Of a DNA stretch of 64,000 nucleotides, positions 51,539 to 62,020 are shown piece by piece. Position numbers and translations under genes: made by a program. The stretch covers positions 62,001 through 126,000 of the forward strand of contig NZ_JAUAMC010000005.1 in assembly GCF_031010195.1 (NCBI RefSeq), given 5' to 3'. The number at the start of each line of letters is the position of its first letter. Within the stretch, counting starts at the first letter, position 1. This DNA is from Halomonas sp. SpR8 (GTDB lineage: Bacteria > Pseudomonadota > Gammaproteobacteria > Pseudomonadales > Halomonadaceae). The notes under the pieces were generated by a model, which was given only the letters and a program-made list of their open reading frames with translations, was not told where the DNA came from and made no database searches.

Positions 51539-52906
51539 TTATCTGCGCGCAACGACGGGCAGCTCGATCACCACTTGTAACCCGCCAGTGCTGGCGCGCC
51601 CAAGCTGCATATGGCCGCTATACAGGGCGACAAGGTCGGTCACAATTGCCAGACCCAGGCCACTGCCCGAGCGCTGTTCGTCCAACCGTTTACCGCGTTG
51701 TACCGCCTGCTGGCACTCCGCTTCAGACATGCCGGGGCCATCATCGCTAACGGTCAAGGTTAACCGCTGCTCGTCAATCACTACCTGTAACTGCACATCG
51801 CTGTGTGCCCAGCGCAGCGCGTTATCCATCAAGTTGCCTACCAGCTCCTGGATATCCTGATCATCCATATGCACCTTAACGTCAGGCGGCCAGGTTTGGC
51901 GCAGCGCAATGCCGCGGCGCTGGGCAAGTCTGGCTAGTCCATTGAGCAACGGTGCCAGGGTGGCATGCAAATCAATCGGCGCAAAGCGAGCGCCCTCGCC
52001 CGCTGCCGATGCTCTTGCCAAGTGGTGGCGTACCGCGCTCTCCACACGGGCCAGCTCCACTTCCCAGGTGGCACGGTTCGCTTCCGGCAGTTGGCGTAGC
52101 TGTAGACGCATCACACTCAGCGGGGTTTTCAGCGCATGGGCAAGGTTGCCAGCGGTATGGCGACCACGCTCGATCAGGCGCTGGTCGCGGGCCAGTACCG
52201 CGTTCATTGAGGCAGCCAACGTCGCCAGTTCGTCGGGCAAGCGGGTATCCAGCTGTTCGGCGTGCCCCTGTTCTACATCGTGCAGATTGGCATGCATACG
52301 CCGAAGCGGCGCCAGCCCCCAGCGTACTTGCAGCGCCAATACGCCGAGCAACAGCACGCCCAGGCCGACTAAACCGCCCCACAGCAGACGCTGAAATTCG
52401 CCAATATCACGGGCTAGCATATCGTCCCGAGCCGCCACGCTAATATGCAGCGGCGCCTCTAACGGCGCTAGGTAGATATCTCGCTCCACCACGCGCAGTG
52501 ACTGGCTCCGGGGGCCAGGTATCGAGCGGGCGCTAAGGGTATCATTGTCGATGACCGGTAGGCGCTGATCCCATAGCGAACGCGAAGCCAGGGTGTTTTC
52601 CTCGCCATCGGTGATTTGCCAGTACCAGCCGGAGTAGACATTGTCGAAACGTTGGTCACCCAGCGCCCGATCATGGACTAGCTGCTGTTCAATGTTGTCG
52701 TAGGTGACGCCCGCGATGATGACGTTTAGGGTGGCGCCCAGACGCTCGTCAAAGGCCTGCGTGGCCGCGGCGCGATAATGATGGGAAAGCAACGTGCCCG
52801 CGATGGGCAGCGCCAGCCCGACCATTACTAATACGGCCAACAGTAGCCGCACGCTGATGGAGCGCTTTGCCCAGCGATCTTTCCATGCGGTGGTGTCTTG
52901 ACTCAT
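51539..52906 (-). CDS. Sensor histidine kinase (PhoQ/QseC-like)
   Basis: 455-residue inner-membrane kinase. TM1 (about 22-44), periplasmic sensor (about 45-165), TM2 (about 170-190), HAMP region, H-box NLAHALKTPLSVMR (His near 245), N-box VGNLMDNALRWAH, G1 DDGPGM and G2 GSGLGLAIV. The sensor region has few acidic clusters to call it a Mg sensor. Overlaps the upstream regulator by four bases. Confidence 0.9.
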   Translation of the reverse strand: MSQDTTAWKDRWAKRSISVRLLLAVLVMVGLALPIAGTLLSHHYRAAATQAFDERLGATLNVIIAGVTYDNIEQQLVHDRALGDQRFDNVYSGWYWQITDGEENTLASRSLWDQRLPVIDNDTLSARSIPGPRSQSLRVVERDIYLAPLEAPLHISVAARDDMLARDIGEFQRLLWGGLVGLGVLLLGVLALQVRWGLAPLRRMHANLHDVEQGHAEQLDTRLPDELATLAASMNAVLARDQRLIERGRHTAGNLAHALKTPLSVMRLQLRQLPEANRATWEVELARVESAVRHHLARASAAGEGARFAPIDLHATLAPLLNGLARLAQRRGIALRQTWPPDVKVHMDDQDIQELVGNLMDNALRWAHSDVQLQVVIDEQRLTLTVSDDGPGMSEAECQQAVQRGKRLDEQRSGSGLGLAIVTDLVALYSGHMQLGRASTGGLQVVIELPVVARR

Positions 52907-53577
52907 TCGCTAGCGGGCTCTTCTGCTAATAGCCGATAGCCCTGGCCACGTAGGGTGGCAATGCGCCAGCTGCCCAGTTTGCGGCGCAGACGGCTGACCT
53001 GAACATCGATCACGTTGGAGTCTGGCTCGTGGTCGCGGTCGTAAACGTGCTCTGAAAGCTCGGTACGGCTGACGACCCGCGGCGCGGCGTGCATCAAATA
53101 GCCTAGCAGGCGGGTTTCCTGGGCGGTCAATCCCACCGGGCGACCGGCAAGTGAAACGTGTTGGGTGTGGGTATCCAAACTCAGCTCGCCCACTTTCAGC
53201 ACCGGGTGGGCATGGCCATGACTGCGACGCACCAGGGCGCGCAGGCGAAAGAGTACTTCCGCGGATTCGAACGGCTTGGTGACGTAGTCATCGGCGCCGG
53301 CGGTAAATCCTGCAGCTTTATCGGCCCAGCGCTCACGGGCGGTAAGGATCAGCACTGGCAGGTCGATACCATCTTCCCGCCATGCGGAAAGCCAGCGGGT
53401 ACCATCACCATCGGGTAGCCCGACATCCAGAATCAGCGTGTCGTAGGCTTCCGTGCGCACTAGAAAATCGGCTTCCTGACCTGTCGCCGCATGCTCCACC
53501 AGCCAGTCGCCGTCGCGCAGCGCTTGGCTAAGCTCACGAGCCAGCGCCTGGTCATCTTCTACCAACAAGCACTTCAT
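52903..53577 (-). CDS. OmpR-type response regulator (PhoP/QseB-like)
   Basis: 224-residue DNA-binding regulator. Receiver with phospho-Asp in LILDVGLPDGDG (about 51), Thr in LILTARERW and Lys in YVTKPFES; C-terminal winged helix (about 125-220) with ETRLLGYLMHAAPRVVSRTELSEHVYDR and VIDVQVSRLRRKLG. Operon with the sensor kinase and close to two PepSY proteins. Confidence 0.93.
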   Translation of the reverse strand: MKCLLVEDDQALARELSQALRDGDWLVEHAATGQEADFLVRTEAYDTLILDVGLPDGDGTRWLSAWREDGIDLPVLILTARERWADKAAGFTAGADDYVTKPFESAEVLFRLRALVRRSHGHAHPVLKVGELSLDTHTQHVSLAGRPVGLTAQETRLLGYLMHAAPRVVSRTELSEHVYDRDHEPDSNVIDVQVSRLRRKLGSWRIATLRGQGYRLLAEEPASE

Positions 53578-53621
53578 TGGCTAACTACCCTTCTTTTTAT
53601 ATGGCAAATGATGGCAACGGG

Positions 53622-53990
53622 CTACCGGCGCATATCGTTGATACGTACGCCTTCTATCGACATCAGTTGGCCGTTATGGCCGTCAAATTCGAACTCGACG
53701 ACTTGCCCTTGCGGGCCAAGCAGCTTGATTTCGTACTCGACATATCCTCCTTCACGTTCCACCTCAACCTCCAGCACTTCGCCTATATAGTGGGCTTCCA
53801 GCCAATCCAGAATAGAGTCCAGGGGCACGACCTCGCCACGGCGCACCTCGCCGTGTAGCGATTCCCAATGCTGGTCACCCACAGCGCTGCCCACCAGCAG
53901 TAGCACTAGGGCTAAACCAGTGACGTTGCGACGAGTGCCTCGTTGGAAGCTGCGCAGCGGTTTAATAAGATGGCAGAGGAGTTTACGCAT
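53622..53990 (-). CDS. PepSY domain periplasmic/membrane protein
   Basis: 122 residues with an N-terminal hydrophobic segment (about 20-40, GLALVLLLVGSAVG) and a PepSY domain (ILDWLEAHYIGEVLEVEVEREGGYVEYEIKLLGPQGQVVEFEFDGHNGQLM). PepSY proteins are often linked to two-component systems; here it is upstream of the regulator on the same strand. Probable modulator; the mechanism is unknown. Confidence 0.85.
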   Translation of the reverse strand: MRKLLCHLIKPLRSFQRGTRRNVTGLALVLLLVGSAVGDQHWESLHGEVRRGEVVPLDSILDWLEAHYIGEVLEVEVEREGGYVEYEIKLLGPQGQVVEFEFDGHNGQLMSIEGVRINDMRR

Positions 53991-54164
53991 GACGCCAGCA
54001 TGCCAAAAGCAACATGAACGTTAGATGAACAGCTTTGTCAGCTTAAGGAAAGTATTGCGGTGGTATAAATTCCCTGTCGCATTCGCTGAATGCCGTTTAT
54101 GCACTGCTGTATAGACATTGACGTATAGACACTCACGTTTAAATACGTAAAGAAGGAATTTGCT

Positions 54165-54641
54165 ATGAACACCATGAAAAAAATGCTGCTGATCCCGACC
54201 TCTGCTCTGCTGCTTGCCGCAGCTGCTGGCAGTGCCCAGGCCGATTCGCTGCCGATGGATCGCATCGATGACGTATTGACCCACGCCAATGATTACGGTT
54301 TCAGCCACTACGAAGAAGTTAGCATTAAAAGCCGTGGCCGTGTGGAAGTAGAAGGCTGGCTGGATGATGAATGGTACGCCGATGTGGAAATTTCCCTCGA
54401 CAACGGTGACACGCTAAAAGAGAAACGTGAGCGCCTGATTAGCGGTGCCTGGGGCATGAGCGAAGATGATATCCGCCAAGCACTAGACGTTGCCAGCCAA
54501 GAAGGCATGGTCGAGTTTGAAGACCTCGACATCGATAGAAGCGGCATCATCGATATCGAAGGCCGCGATGAAAATGGCCGCGAACTAGAAATCAGCGTTC
54601 GTCAGGGCTCTTCCGACGTTACCCAAATTGATCGCGACTAA
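54165..54641 (+). CDS. Exported PepSY-domain protein
   Basis: 158-residue periplasmic protein with signal peptide (1-26, LIPTSALLLAAAAGSAQAD) and two PepSY-like units (about 30-85 and 95-155, GFSHYEEVSIKSRGRVEVEGWLDDEWYADVEI and MVEFEDLDIDRSGIIDIEGRDENGRELEI). Divergent from the smaller PepSY gene and likely under the neighbouring two-component system. Confidence 0.85.
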   Translation: MNTMKKMLLIPTSALLLAAAAGSAQADSLPMDRIDDVLTHANDYGFSHYEEVSIKSRGRVEVEGWLDDEWYADVEISLDNGDTLKEKRERLISGAWGMSEDDIRQALDVASQEGMVEFEDLDIDRSGIIDIEGRDENGRELEISVRQGSSDVTQIDRD

Positions 54642-54674
54642 TAACGTTAGCTAAAACTGTTAGCTAATCGCTTT

Positions 54675-54698
54675 GCGGGCTCCCTACGGGGAGCCCGC
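54675..54698 (+). terminator. Terminator-like hairpin after the PepSY gene
   Basis: GCGGGCTCCC-TACG-GGGAGCCCGC, a 10-bp perfect stem with a tetraloop. The following T-tract is short, so strength is uncertain. Confidence 0.7.
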
Positions 54699-54774
54699 TG
54701 CGTTTATGGTAGGCTGTTCAATCATGTAGCTAACTTTATAGTGCCGACCTTATCAAGGTGCTGAGGAGAAATCC

Positions 54775-55842
54775 GTGCTGAACGATAGCCTTCATGGCGT
54801 GCTGGAGAATGAAGCACTCGGCAACGCGATGTCAGTACTAAACACGGAGTCAGCACTAAACACAGTGTCAGCACTAAACACAGTGTCAGCACTGAGAGAC
54901 TTAGCCTGGTTGGTCGCCACGCCTGATTTAGTGGAGCTACCGCCCCCCATTCCCTGCGCTGGGCGCCCGACACTTGAAGAACTAGGCTTGGAGAATGCTC
55001 TACTGCCCTGGCTGCGCCAGTTAGGTCGGCAGCCATTGGCCGCTTTAAACGGCAGCCGCGCTACGCGCATGGGCCATTACCACGAACGCCTGTGGCACAC
55101 ACTGTTAGACCACGCTCCCAATACGCGATTGCTCGCCCAAAACGTACGCATCACTCGAAAGCGCAACACATTAGGCGAGCTGGATATGCTCTATCGCACC
55201 CGCGATAACCCGGCGCCGGTGCATTTGGAAGTGGCGATCAAGTTCTACCTGGGGCTACCTGAAGGACCTGGCGCGCCCACCAGCCAAAGCCGTTGGATTG
55301 GTCCCGGCGGGCTGGATAGCCTGGCGCTCAAGTGCGCTCACTTACAGCGCCATCAACTGCCACTCTCCAGCACACTACCCGCGCTGGAAACGCTCGCCCA
55401 TTGGTTAACACCCAGAGATATCGGTGTTTCTGGTCGGGGATTAGGCGAACAGCTTACCCAGCGTCTGGCAATTCCCGGCGTGCTGTATTACCCCTGGCAC
55501 GCGGAGATGCCAGCCCCGAAGGGGGCAACGGCGGATCACCGCCGAGGCACTTGGTGCTATTTGCGCCATTGGCCTGAGCTGGCCGCCAGCCTTCCCGCCA
55601 TGCCGACGATGGTATGGCTGGAAAAACCCCACTGGCTGTCACCACCACTGCGCAGCACTTTTCGACCAGCGGCGGAGGTGCTGCCCACGATTATCGACAA
55701 GGTTCACGCCTGGCGCTCACCTCAGCAGGTGATGCTCTGTTACTCGGAGGAAGCACAAGAGGAACAACGCTATGAACGGCTATTTTTAGTACCCGACGAC
55801 TGGCCGCGGCAAGTGCCACTACCGCCTCGCGTTAGGGGTTAA
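54775..55842 (+). CDS. DUF1853 family protein
   Basis: 355-residue cytoplasmic protein of DUF1853, recognised from [25 protein letters not shown] segment ([33 protein letters not shown]) and [25 protein letters not shown]. The ELD...EVAIKFY pattern resembles a PD-(D/E)XK nuclease core, but activity is unproven. A GTG start at 54775 follows GAGGAGA. Residues about 20-37 are three copies of a six-residue unit coded by an 18-base repeat. Its end overlaps proB tail to tail by four bases. Confidence 0.8.
   Translation: MLNDSLHGVLENEALGNAMSVLNTESALNTVSALNTVSALRDLAWLVATPDLVELPPPIPCAGRPTLEELGLENALLPWLRQLGRQPLAALNGSRATRMGHYHERLWHTLLDHAPNTRLLAQNVRITRKRNTLGELDMLYRTRDNPAPVHLEVAIKFYLGLPEGPGAPTSQSRWIGPGGLDSLALKCAHLQRHQLPLSSTLPALETLAHWLTPRDIGVSGRGLGEQLTQRLAIPGVLYYPWHAEMPAPKGATADHRRGTWCYLRHWPELAASLPAMPTMVWLEKPHWLSPPLRSTFRPAAEVLPTIIDKVHAWRSPQQVMLCYSEEAQEEQRYERLFLVPDDWPRQVPLPPRVRG
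54831..54893 (+). repeat. 18-bp tandem repeats in the DUF1853 gene
   Basis: Units at 54831, 54849 and 54867 (GTCAGCACTAAACACAGT with small variation) and a partial unit at 54885 code [21 protein letters not shown]. In-frame minisatellite. Confidence 0.85.
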
Positions 55843-56978
55843 ATAACCACAAGGTTATCGCGGTGAATCAGTTCATGGGATTCTACGTAGCCGAGGATCG
55901 CCTCAATTTGATGGCTGGGCTGGCCTGCCAGCAGCCGCGCTTCATCCACGCCGTAGTTGACCAAGCCTTTAGCTACGGATGCACCCTGCTCGTCCACACA
56001 CACCACCATATCGCCGCGCTTAAAGCTGCCCTGTACATTACGCACGCCGACCGCCAGCAGGCTAGAGCCTTTATCGCGCAGCACTTTAACTGCTCCAGCA
56101 TCCAGCACCAGCGTACCGCGCACCTGCAGTTGCCCCGCCAGCCAGCGCTTACGCGCTGCCATGGGCACTTGGTCAGGGCGCAGCAATGTGCCCAACGCCT
56201 CGCCGGCCATTATCCGATTAATAGCGTCAGGCTGGCGGCCGCTGGCGATGACCGTGACAGCCCCAGAGCGCGCCGCTAACTGCGCCGCGCGTACTTTGGT
56301 GCTCATACCGCCGCGGCCCAGCGCTCCGCCGCTGCCTGCGACGGCGGCTAAGCGCGGGTCATCGGCGCGCCCTTCAGCAATCATCTGGGCATTGGGGTTA
56401 TGCCGCGGGTCGGCGTCAAACAGACCTTCCTGGTCGGTCAGTAGCAGCAGCGCGTCCGCTTCCAGCAGGTTGGCGACCAGCGCCCCAAGCGTGTCGTTAT
56501 CGCCAAAGCGAATCTCATCGGTGACCACGGTGTCGTTTTCATTGATCACCGGCACCACGCGCATTTCTACCAGGGTGCGTAGCGCCGAGCGAGCATTCAG
56601 GTAGCGCTTGCGGTTGGAAAGATCGTCGTGGGTGAGCAGAATTTGCGCGGTGAGCATGTCATGGCGTGCAAAGTGGTTTTCATAGCACTGGGTCAAGACG
56701 TTTTGACCCACCGCAGCAGCGGCCTGGAGTTCGTGCACAGCGCTGGGGCGCACCTGCCAACCAAGGCGCACCATGCCCGCCGCCACGGCCCCGGAAGAGA
56801 CCAGCACCACTTCTATCCCTTGCTGGTGCAAGGCGGCGATCTGATCCACCCAGCCACCAATAGCGGCTTCATCCAGACCGCGGCCATCGTTGGTAAGCAG
56901 CGCACTGCCGATTTTGACCACGACTCGCCGTGCACGGCTCACCGCGCTGCGCCCTAGGATTTGCTCGTTACTTTCCAT
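55839..56978 (-). CDS. proB: Glutamate 5-kinase ProB
   Basis: First enzyme of proline synthesis, phosphorylating glutamate. 379 residues with the amino acid kinase domain (about 12-260, [52 protein letters not shown]) and a C-terminal PUA domain (about 280-370, [26 protein letters not shown]). Start at 56978 matches family length. Follows obgE on the same strand as in many gammaproteobacteria. Confidence 0.95.
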   Translation of the reverse strand: MESNEQILGRSAVSRARRVVVKIGSALLTNDGRGLDEAAIGGWVDQIAALHQQGIEVVLVSSGAVAAGMVRLGWQVRPSAVHELQAAAAVGQNVLTQCYENHFARHDMLTAQILLTHDDLSNRKRYLNARSALRTLVEMRVVPVINENDTVVTDEIRFGDNDTLGALVANLLEADALLLLTDQEGLFDADPRHNPNAQMIAEGRADDPRLAAVAGSGGALGRGGMSTKVRAAQLAARSGAVTVIASGRQPDAINRIMAGEALGTLLRPDQVPMAARKRWLAGQLQVRGTLVLDAGAVKVLRDKGSSLLAVGVRNVQGSFKRGDMVVCVDEQGASVAKGLVNYGVDEARLLAGQPSHQIEAILGYVESHELIHRDNLVVI

Positions 56979-57082
56979 GCCACCCCACCTCAATCAGACA
57001 CTTACAAAAGGGGCCGCGCGAACGCAGCCCCTTTTTAGCTTATCACCTTAAGCTTACGCCCGAATGCGCCCGCTCAATACCA

Positions 57083-58297
<1,215 letters not shown>

Positions 58298-58391
58298 CTA
58301 ATATGCACTACTGTTTTTCCTTCCCCTTCATTCCCATCAGCATGCTGGTAAAAAACCGTGGAAAAGTGGATTGGAAAAGAGATTTAACCGA

Positions 58392-58423
58392 CAAAAAAGC
58401 CCCGCCATAGCGGGGCTTTTTTT
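58392..58423. terminator. Bidirectional-looking terminator between rpmA and obgE
   Basis: GCCCCGC-CATA-GCGGGGC with A6 before and T7 after, so it can act on both strands. It separates rpmA from obgE transcription on the minus strand at least partly. Confidence 0.8.
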
Positions 58424-58490
58424 CTCGCAACTTTCTCAAGCAGCTTTTGCAAGCAACTTTTCTCGCCGTTACGAGCGCAACGCTAGCCGC

Positions 58491-58748
58491 TTAGGCAGAA
58501 ACGATGCTGACGAACTTGCGGTTTTTCGGGCCTTTGGTCTCAAACTTCACAAAGCCGTCGTTCAGAGCGAACAGCGTGTGGTCACGACCTAAACCTACGC
58601 CAGTGCCCGCGTGGAAACGCGTGCCGCGCTGACGCACGATGATGTTACCTGCAGTCGCCGCTTGGCCACCGAACAGTTTCACACCTAAGCGTTTGGACTC
58701 GGAATCGCGACCGTTACGCGTGGAGCCTGCTGCCTTTTTATGTGCCAT
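58491..58748 (-). CDS. rpmA: 50S ribosomal protein L27
   Basis: 85 residues, starting [24 protein letters not shown], the universal bL27 sequence, with the flexible N-terminus that reaches the peptidyl transferase centre. No N-terminal cleavable extension. Follows rplU by 29 bp. Confidence 0.97.
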   Translation of the reverse strand: MAHKKAAGSTRNGRDSESKRLGVKLFGGQAATAGNIIVRQRGTRFHAGTGVGLGRDHTLFALNDGFVKFETKGPKNRKFVSIVSA

Positions 58749-58777
58749 TGCAAAATCCTCCTAAAGGAATTGACCGC

Positions 58778-59089
58778 TTATGCAGAAATTCCGGTAATTT
58801 TGACTTCAGTGAACCACTGGCGGTGGCCCTGACGCTTCATGTGGTGCTTACGACGACGGAACTTGATGATGGTGACTTTATCGCCACGGCCGTGGGAAAC
58901 CACTTCGGCAGAGACTTTAGCACCACTGAGCATCGGCGCACCGATGTTGAAGTCATCGCCGTCTGCGACCATCAGCACTTCGTCAAACTCAATCGTTTCG
59001 CCGGTAGCGACTTCGATTTTCTCAAGTTTGAGGGTTTGACCTTCTTGAACGCGGTACTGCTTACCACCGCTTTTAATAACTGCGTACAT
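58778..59089 (-). CDS. rplU: 50S ribosomal protein L21
   Basis: 103 residues, starting [26 protein letters not shown], with the C-terminal signature [16 protein letters not shown]. First gene of the rplU-rpmA pair; divergent from ispB. Confidence 0.97.
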   Translation of the reverse strand: MYAVIKSGGKQYRVQEGQTLKLEKIEVATGETIEFDEVLMVADGDDFNIGAPMLSGAKVSAEVVSHGRGDKVTIIKFRRRKHHMKRQGHRQWFTEVKITGISA

Positions 59090-59438
59090 GTCGCTCTCCG
59101 GACTGTCGTTAATGCCGTTCTAACGGTTAAACGGCACTCATCTCCTACGCTCTTGCGAGTCGTGCTCTTATCGACCTGCTGCGAGTGGCGCCCCTTTTGG
59201 AGCCATCTGACAGGGAGCAAGATGAGTGGGTCGCGGATTATAGCGACTATCTTCTCTTACCACAAGACTACTGACCAATGTCAATTGCCAATGATGACTA
59301 ATGCGGTAGCGTAACCGTTGTACGTATCTTGACGCCCAACAGGTAGCCCCATAGCATGGCCCCATCGTATGACCACAACGCATGACCATAACCAAGGGCG
59401 GCATTGGCCGCCTCCCTCTGCCGCGATGAACCGATCCT
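59090..59438. other. Intergenic region of rplU and ispB
   Basis: 349 bp between divergent genes; holds both promoters. No gene, repeat or clear regulatory RNA is seen. Confidence 0.5.
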
Positions 59439-60443
59439 ATGACCGCTAACGTCTCCTCAGCCCAGCCCGTCAGCCCAACGCCTTCACCGCTGCACGACGT
59501 AGTGGCCGATGACTTCGCAGCCGTCAACCGGACGATTGTCGAGCAATTGAACTCTAAAGTGCCGTTGGTCGAAACCATCGGCCAGTACATCACCGAAAGC
59601 GGCGGCAAGCGTTTGCGCCCTTTATTGGCGCTACTCGCCGCCCGGTCTCTCAACTATACCGGCGATAAACATATTCCGCTGGCCACGTTGATCGAGTTCA
59701 TGCACACCTCCACGCTGCTGCACGACGACGTGGTCGACGAGTCTCACATGCGCCGGGGCAAGCAAACTGCCAACGACGCCTGGGGCAACGCGCCTTCGGT
59801 ACTCGTTGGCGACTTCCTCTACGCGCGTTCATTTCAAATGATGGTCGACGTCGGCTCTATGCGCATTATGGCGATTCTTTCCGGCGCCACCTGCGTCATC
59901 GCCGAAGGCGAAGTACTGCAGTTGACCAACATCGGCAACCCCAGTATTTCAGAAGATGATTACTTCGAGACCATTTTGGGTAAAACCGCCAAATTATTCG
60001 AAGCGGCTTCCCACAGCGGCGCGGTGCTGGCGGAGGCTACGCCGGAGCAGGAGCAGGCACTCCAGTATTACGGCCGCTACCTGGGTCTCGCCTTCCAACT
60101 GATTGACGACCTTCTGGATTATCAAGGCGACGCCGATGCCATGGGCAAAAACGTCGGCGATGATTTAGCCGAAGGCAAGCCAACGTTGCCGCTGATCCAC
60201 GCCATGGAACAAGGCACCCCGGAACAGGCCAAGTTGATTCGCCAAGTGATTCGCAAAGGCGGCCTTGAGCAACTCGACGCCGTGCTGGAAATCGTGCACG
60301 CCACCGGCGCGCTCGACTACACCCGCCAACGCGCCGAAGAGATGGCCGATAAAGCCCTAGCGCAATTGGACGCCCTGCCGCCCAGCGCCTACCGCGATAG
60401 CATGGCCCAACTGGCTCGCTTAGCGGTTGATCGCCAAGCATAA
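59439..60443 (+). CDS. ispB: Octaprenyl diphosphate synthase IspB
   Basis: Makes the ubiquinone side chain by adding isopentenyl units to farnesyl diphosphate. 334 residues. First Asp-rich motif DDVVD (Asp96-Asp100) in HDDVVDESHMRRGK, second DDLLD in QLIDDLLDYQGDA. Length typical. Divergent from rplU, the usual order. Confidence 0.95.
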   Translation: MTANVSSAQPVSPTPSPLHDVVADDFAAVNRTIVEQLNSKVPLVETIGQYITESGGKRLRPLLALLAARSLNYTGDKHIPLATLIEFMHTSTLLHDDVVDESHMRRGKQTANDAWGNAPSVLVGDFLYARSFQMMVDVGSMRIMAILSGATCVIAEGEVLQLTNIGNPSISEDDYFETILGKTAKLFEAASHSGAVLAEATPEQEQALQYYGRYLGLAFQLIDDLLDYQGDADAMGKNVGDDLAEGKPTLPLIHAMEQGTPEQAKLIRQVIRKGGLEQLDAVLEIVHATGALDYTRQRAEEMADKALAQLDALPPSAYRDSMAQLARLAVDRQA

Positions 60444-60470
60444 AACTTACTGCATCGCACCGACGAGGAC

Positions 60471-60499
60471 TTGAAAAAAACCCTCTGGCTAAGTATGAT
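60471..60499 (+). promoter_or_regulatory. Sigma-70 promoter of the tRNA gene
   Basis: TTGAAA (60471-60476), 17-base spacer, TATGAT (60494-60499), 45 bp upstream of the tRNA-Pro 5' end. Confidence 0.75.
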
Positions 60500-60543
60500 C
60501 CATCTCCGTTGTTGAGCACTGGCAAACACAGCTCGGCAATTTT

Positions 60544-60620
60544 CGGAATATAGCTCAGCTTGGTAGAGCGCTGCCTTCGGGAGGCAGAGGTCGTAGGTTC
60601 GAATCCTGCTATTCCGACCA
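60544..60620 (+). tRNA. tRNA-Pro (anticodon CGG)
   Basis: Cloverleaf with acceptor CGGAATA/TATTCCG, D-arm GCTC/GAGC, anticodon stem CTGCC/GGCAG with loop TTCGGGA (anticodon CGG), T-loop TTCGAAT and encoded CCA. Reads CCG proline codons. Confidence 0.97.
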
Positions 60621-60632
60621 AGAACACCATGA

Positions 60633-60672
60633 AAAACGGCCACTTAGCTAATACAGCAGGTGGCCGTTTTTT
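60633..60672 (+). terminator. Rho-independent terminator of tRNA-Pro
   Basis: AAAACGGCCAC pairs with GTGGCCGTTTT, followed by T, 12 bp after the tRNA. Confidence 0.85.
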
Positions 60673-60874
60673 GTTGCGCATCGTGCTAGGTGACATAGGG
60701 ATAGCACTTACCGTTGTTTTCCATTAAAAACACTGTTCAAAAATAAAATAGCCTGCTAACAACCGTGCTACGATAAGCGTCTGTGTTTGAACCTTCTCCC
60801 TTTTCATTTGATGTGGAAGCAGACCCATTCGCCAGTTAACGCATATAAAGGCCGTACTGCTGTTTGCCAGCACC

Positions 60875-61999
60875 ATGACCGTGATGTCGGGGGCGATTAT
60901 CGCGCCTGCGCTGCCGGGTATCAGCCGCCACTTTCCTGACCAGCCGCAGGTGCTGATCCAGCTCATTCTGACCATTCCTGCGCTGATGATTACCCTGTTC
61001 AGCCCATTGATGGGCTATTTGGCCGACCGGTTTGGGCGCAAGAAACTACTGCTGACGATGCTGTTTATCTACGGTTTTGCCGGGGTATCGGGCTTTTTTA
61101 TAGATCGCGTAGATCTGCTACTAAGCTCACGGGCACTAATGGGAATAGCGGTGGCAGGCATTCTTAGCATTAGCACCACGCTGGTGGGGGATTATTTCGA
61201 TAGCGCTGAGCGAGCGCGCTTTTTGGGACTGCAGAGCAGTTGCATGGCCTTGGGTGGGGTTATCTTTATTAACCTTGGCGGGATACTTTCTGACTGGAGC
61301 TGGCGGGGACCGTTTTTACTCTATCTAACTGGGGTGCTATTGCTGCCCTACGCTTGGGCAATGCTTAAAGAACCCCGCATTCAGAGTACGGCGAATGCAG
61401 GCGTTACCGATGCCCCCGTTAAGGTGGATATTGGGCGTACCGGGCTAGGTTACTTTATCGCTATGATCAGCATGGCGATGTTTTATATGTTCCCCGCTCA
61501 ACTGCCCTTTTTGCTCTCTCAGCAGGGCCAGATCAGCGGTATGGCGATTGGCATTGCACTCTCCATGTCGGCCCTAACGGCTAGTATCGTTGCTTTTGGC
61601 TATGGCTACTACAAGCCGTTTTTGTCGGTGATGACGATCTATATCTTAGGTTTCTTGCTGGCGGCCAGCGGTTTTATAATCGTAGGATTCACCCAAAGCT
61701 ATGCGATGGCCATTGTAGGCGCGGCGATCTCGGGCTTTGGCTTGGGCGCCTTTATGCCCAATACCACCACCTGGCTGATGCGCATCACCCCCCAACGGGT
61801 GCGCGGTCGAGTATTTGGCGGCTTTACCTCGACCTTCTTTTTCGGCCAATTTATCTCCCCAGTGGTGGTCGCCCCCGCTATGATTTGGCTTGGCTCACTA
61901 CGCAGCGTCTTTATCGCCATGGCAGTGATCTGCTGCCTGTTCGCCATCACCCTGACTATTTTGAGTAAGACAACGCTACAGGCAGACAGCCAACTTTAG
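60875..61999 (+). CDS. MFS transporter, N-terminus uncertain
   Basis: Major facilitator family exporter-like protein, about 12 membrane helices. The first in-frame ATG (60875) falls inside TM1: the frame upstream reads HIKAVLLFASTMTVMSGAII, completing the helix, but has no ATG before a stop at 60809. Another ATG at 60811 in a different frame (MWKQTHSPVNAYK) would give a normal N-terminus if one frameshift occurred near 60840. Motif A GYLADRFGRKK follows. So either an unusual start or a frameshift is present. Confidence 0.75.
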   Translation: MTVMSGAIIAPALPGISRHFPDQPQVLIQLILTIPALMITLFSPLMGYLADRFGRKKLLLTMLFIYGFAGVSGFFIDRVDLLLSSRALMGIAVAGILSISTTLVGDYFDSAERARFLGLQSSCMALGGVIFINLGGILSDWSWRGPFLLYLTGVLLLPYAWAMLKEPRIQSTANAGVTDAPVKVDIGRTGLGYFIAMISMAMFYMFPAQLPFLLSQQGQISGMAIGIALSMSALTASIVAFGYGYYKPFLSVMTIYILGFLLAASGFIIVGFTQSYAMAIVGAAISGFGLGAFMPNTTTWLMRITPQRVRGRVFGGFTSTFFFGQFISPVVVAPAMIWLGSLRSVFIAMAVICCLFAITLTILSKTTLQADSQL

Positions 62000-62020
62000 G
62001 CGGTGGCGGCACCGCCCCGG

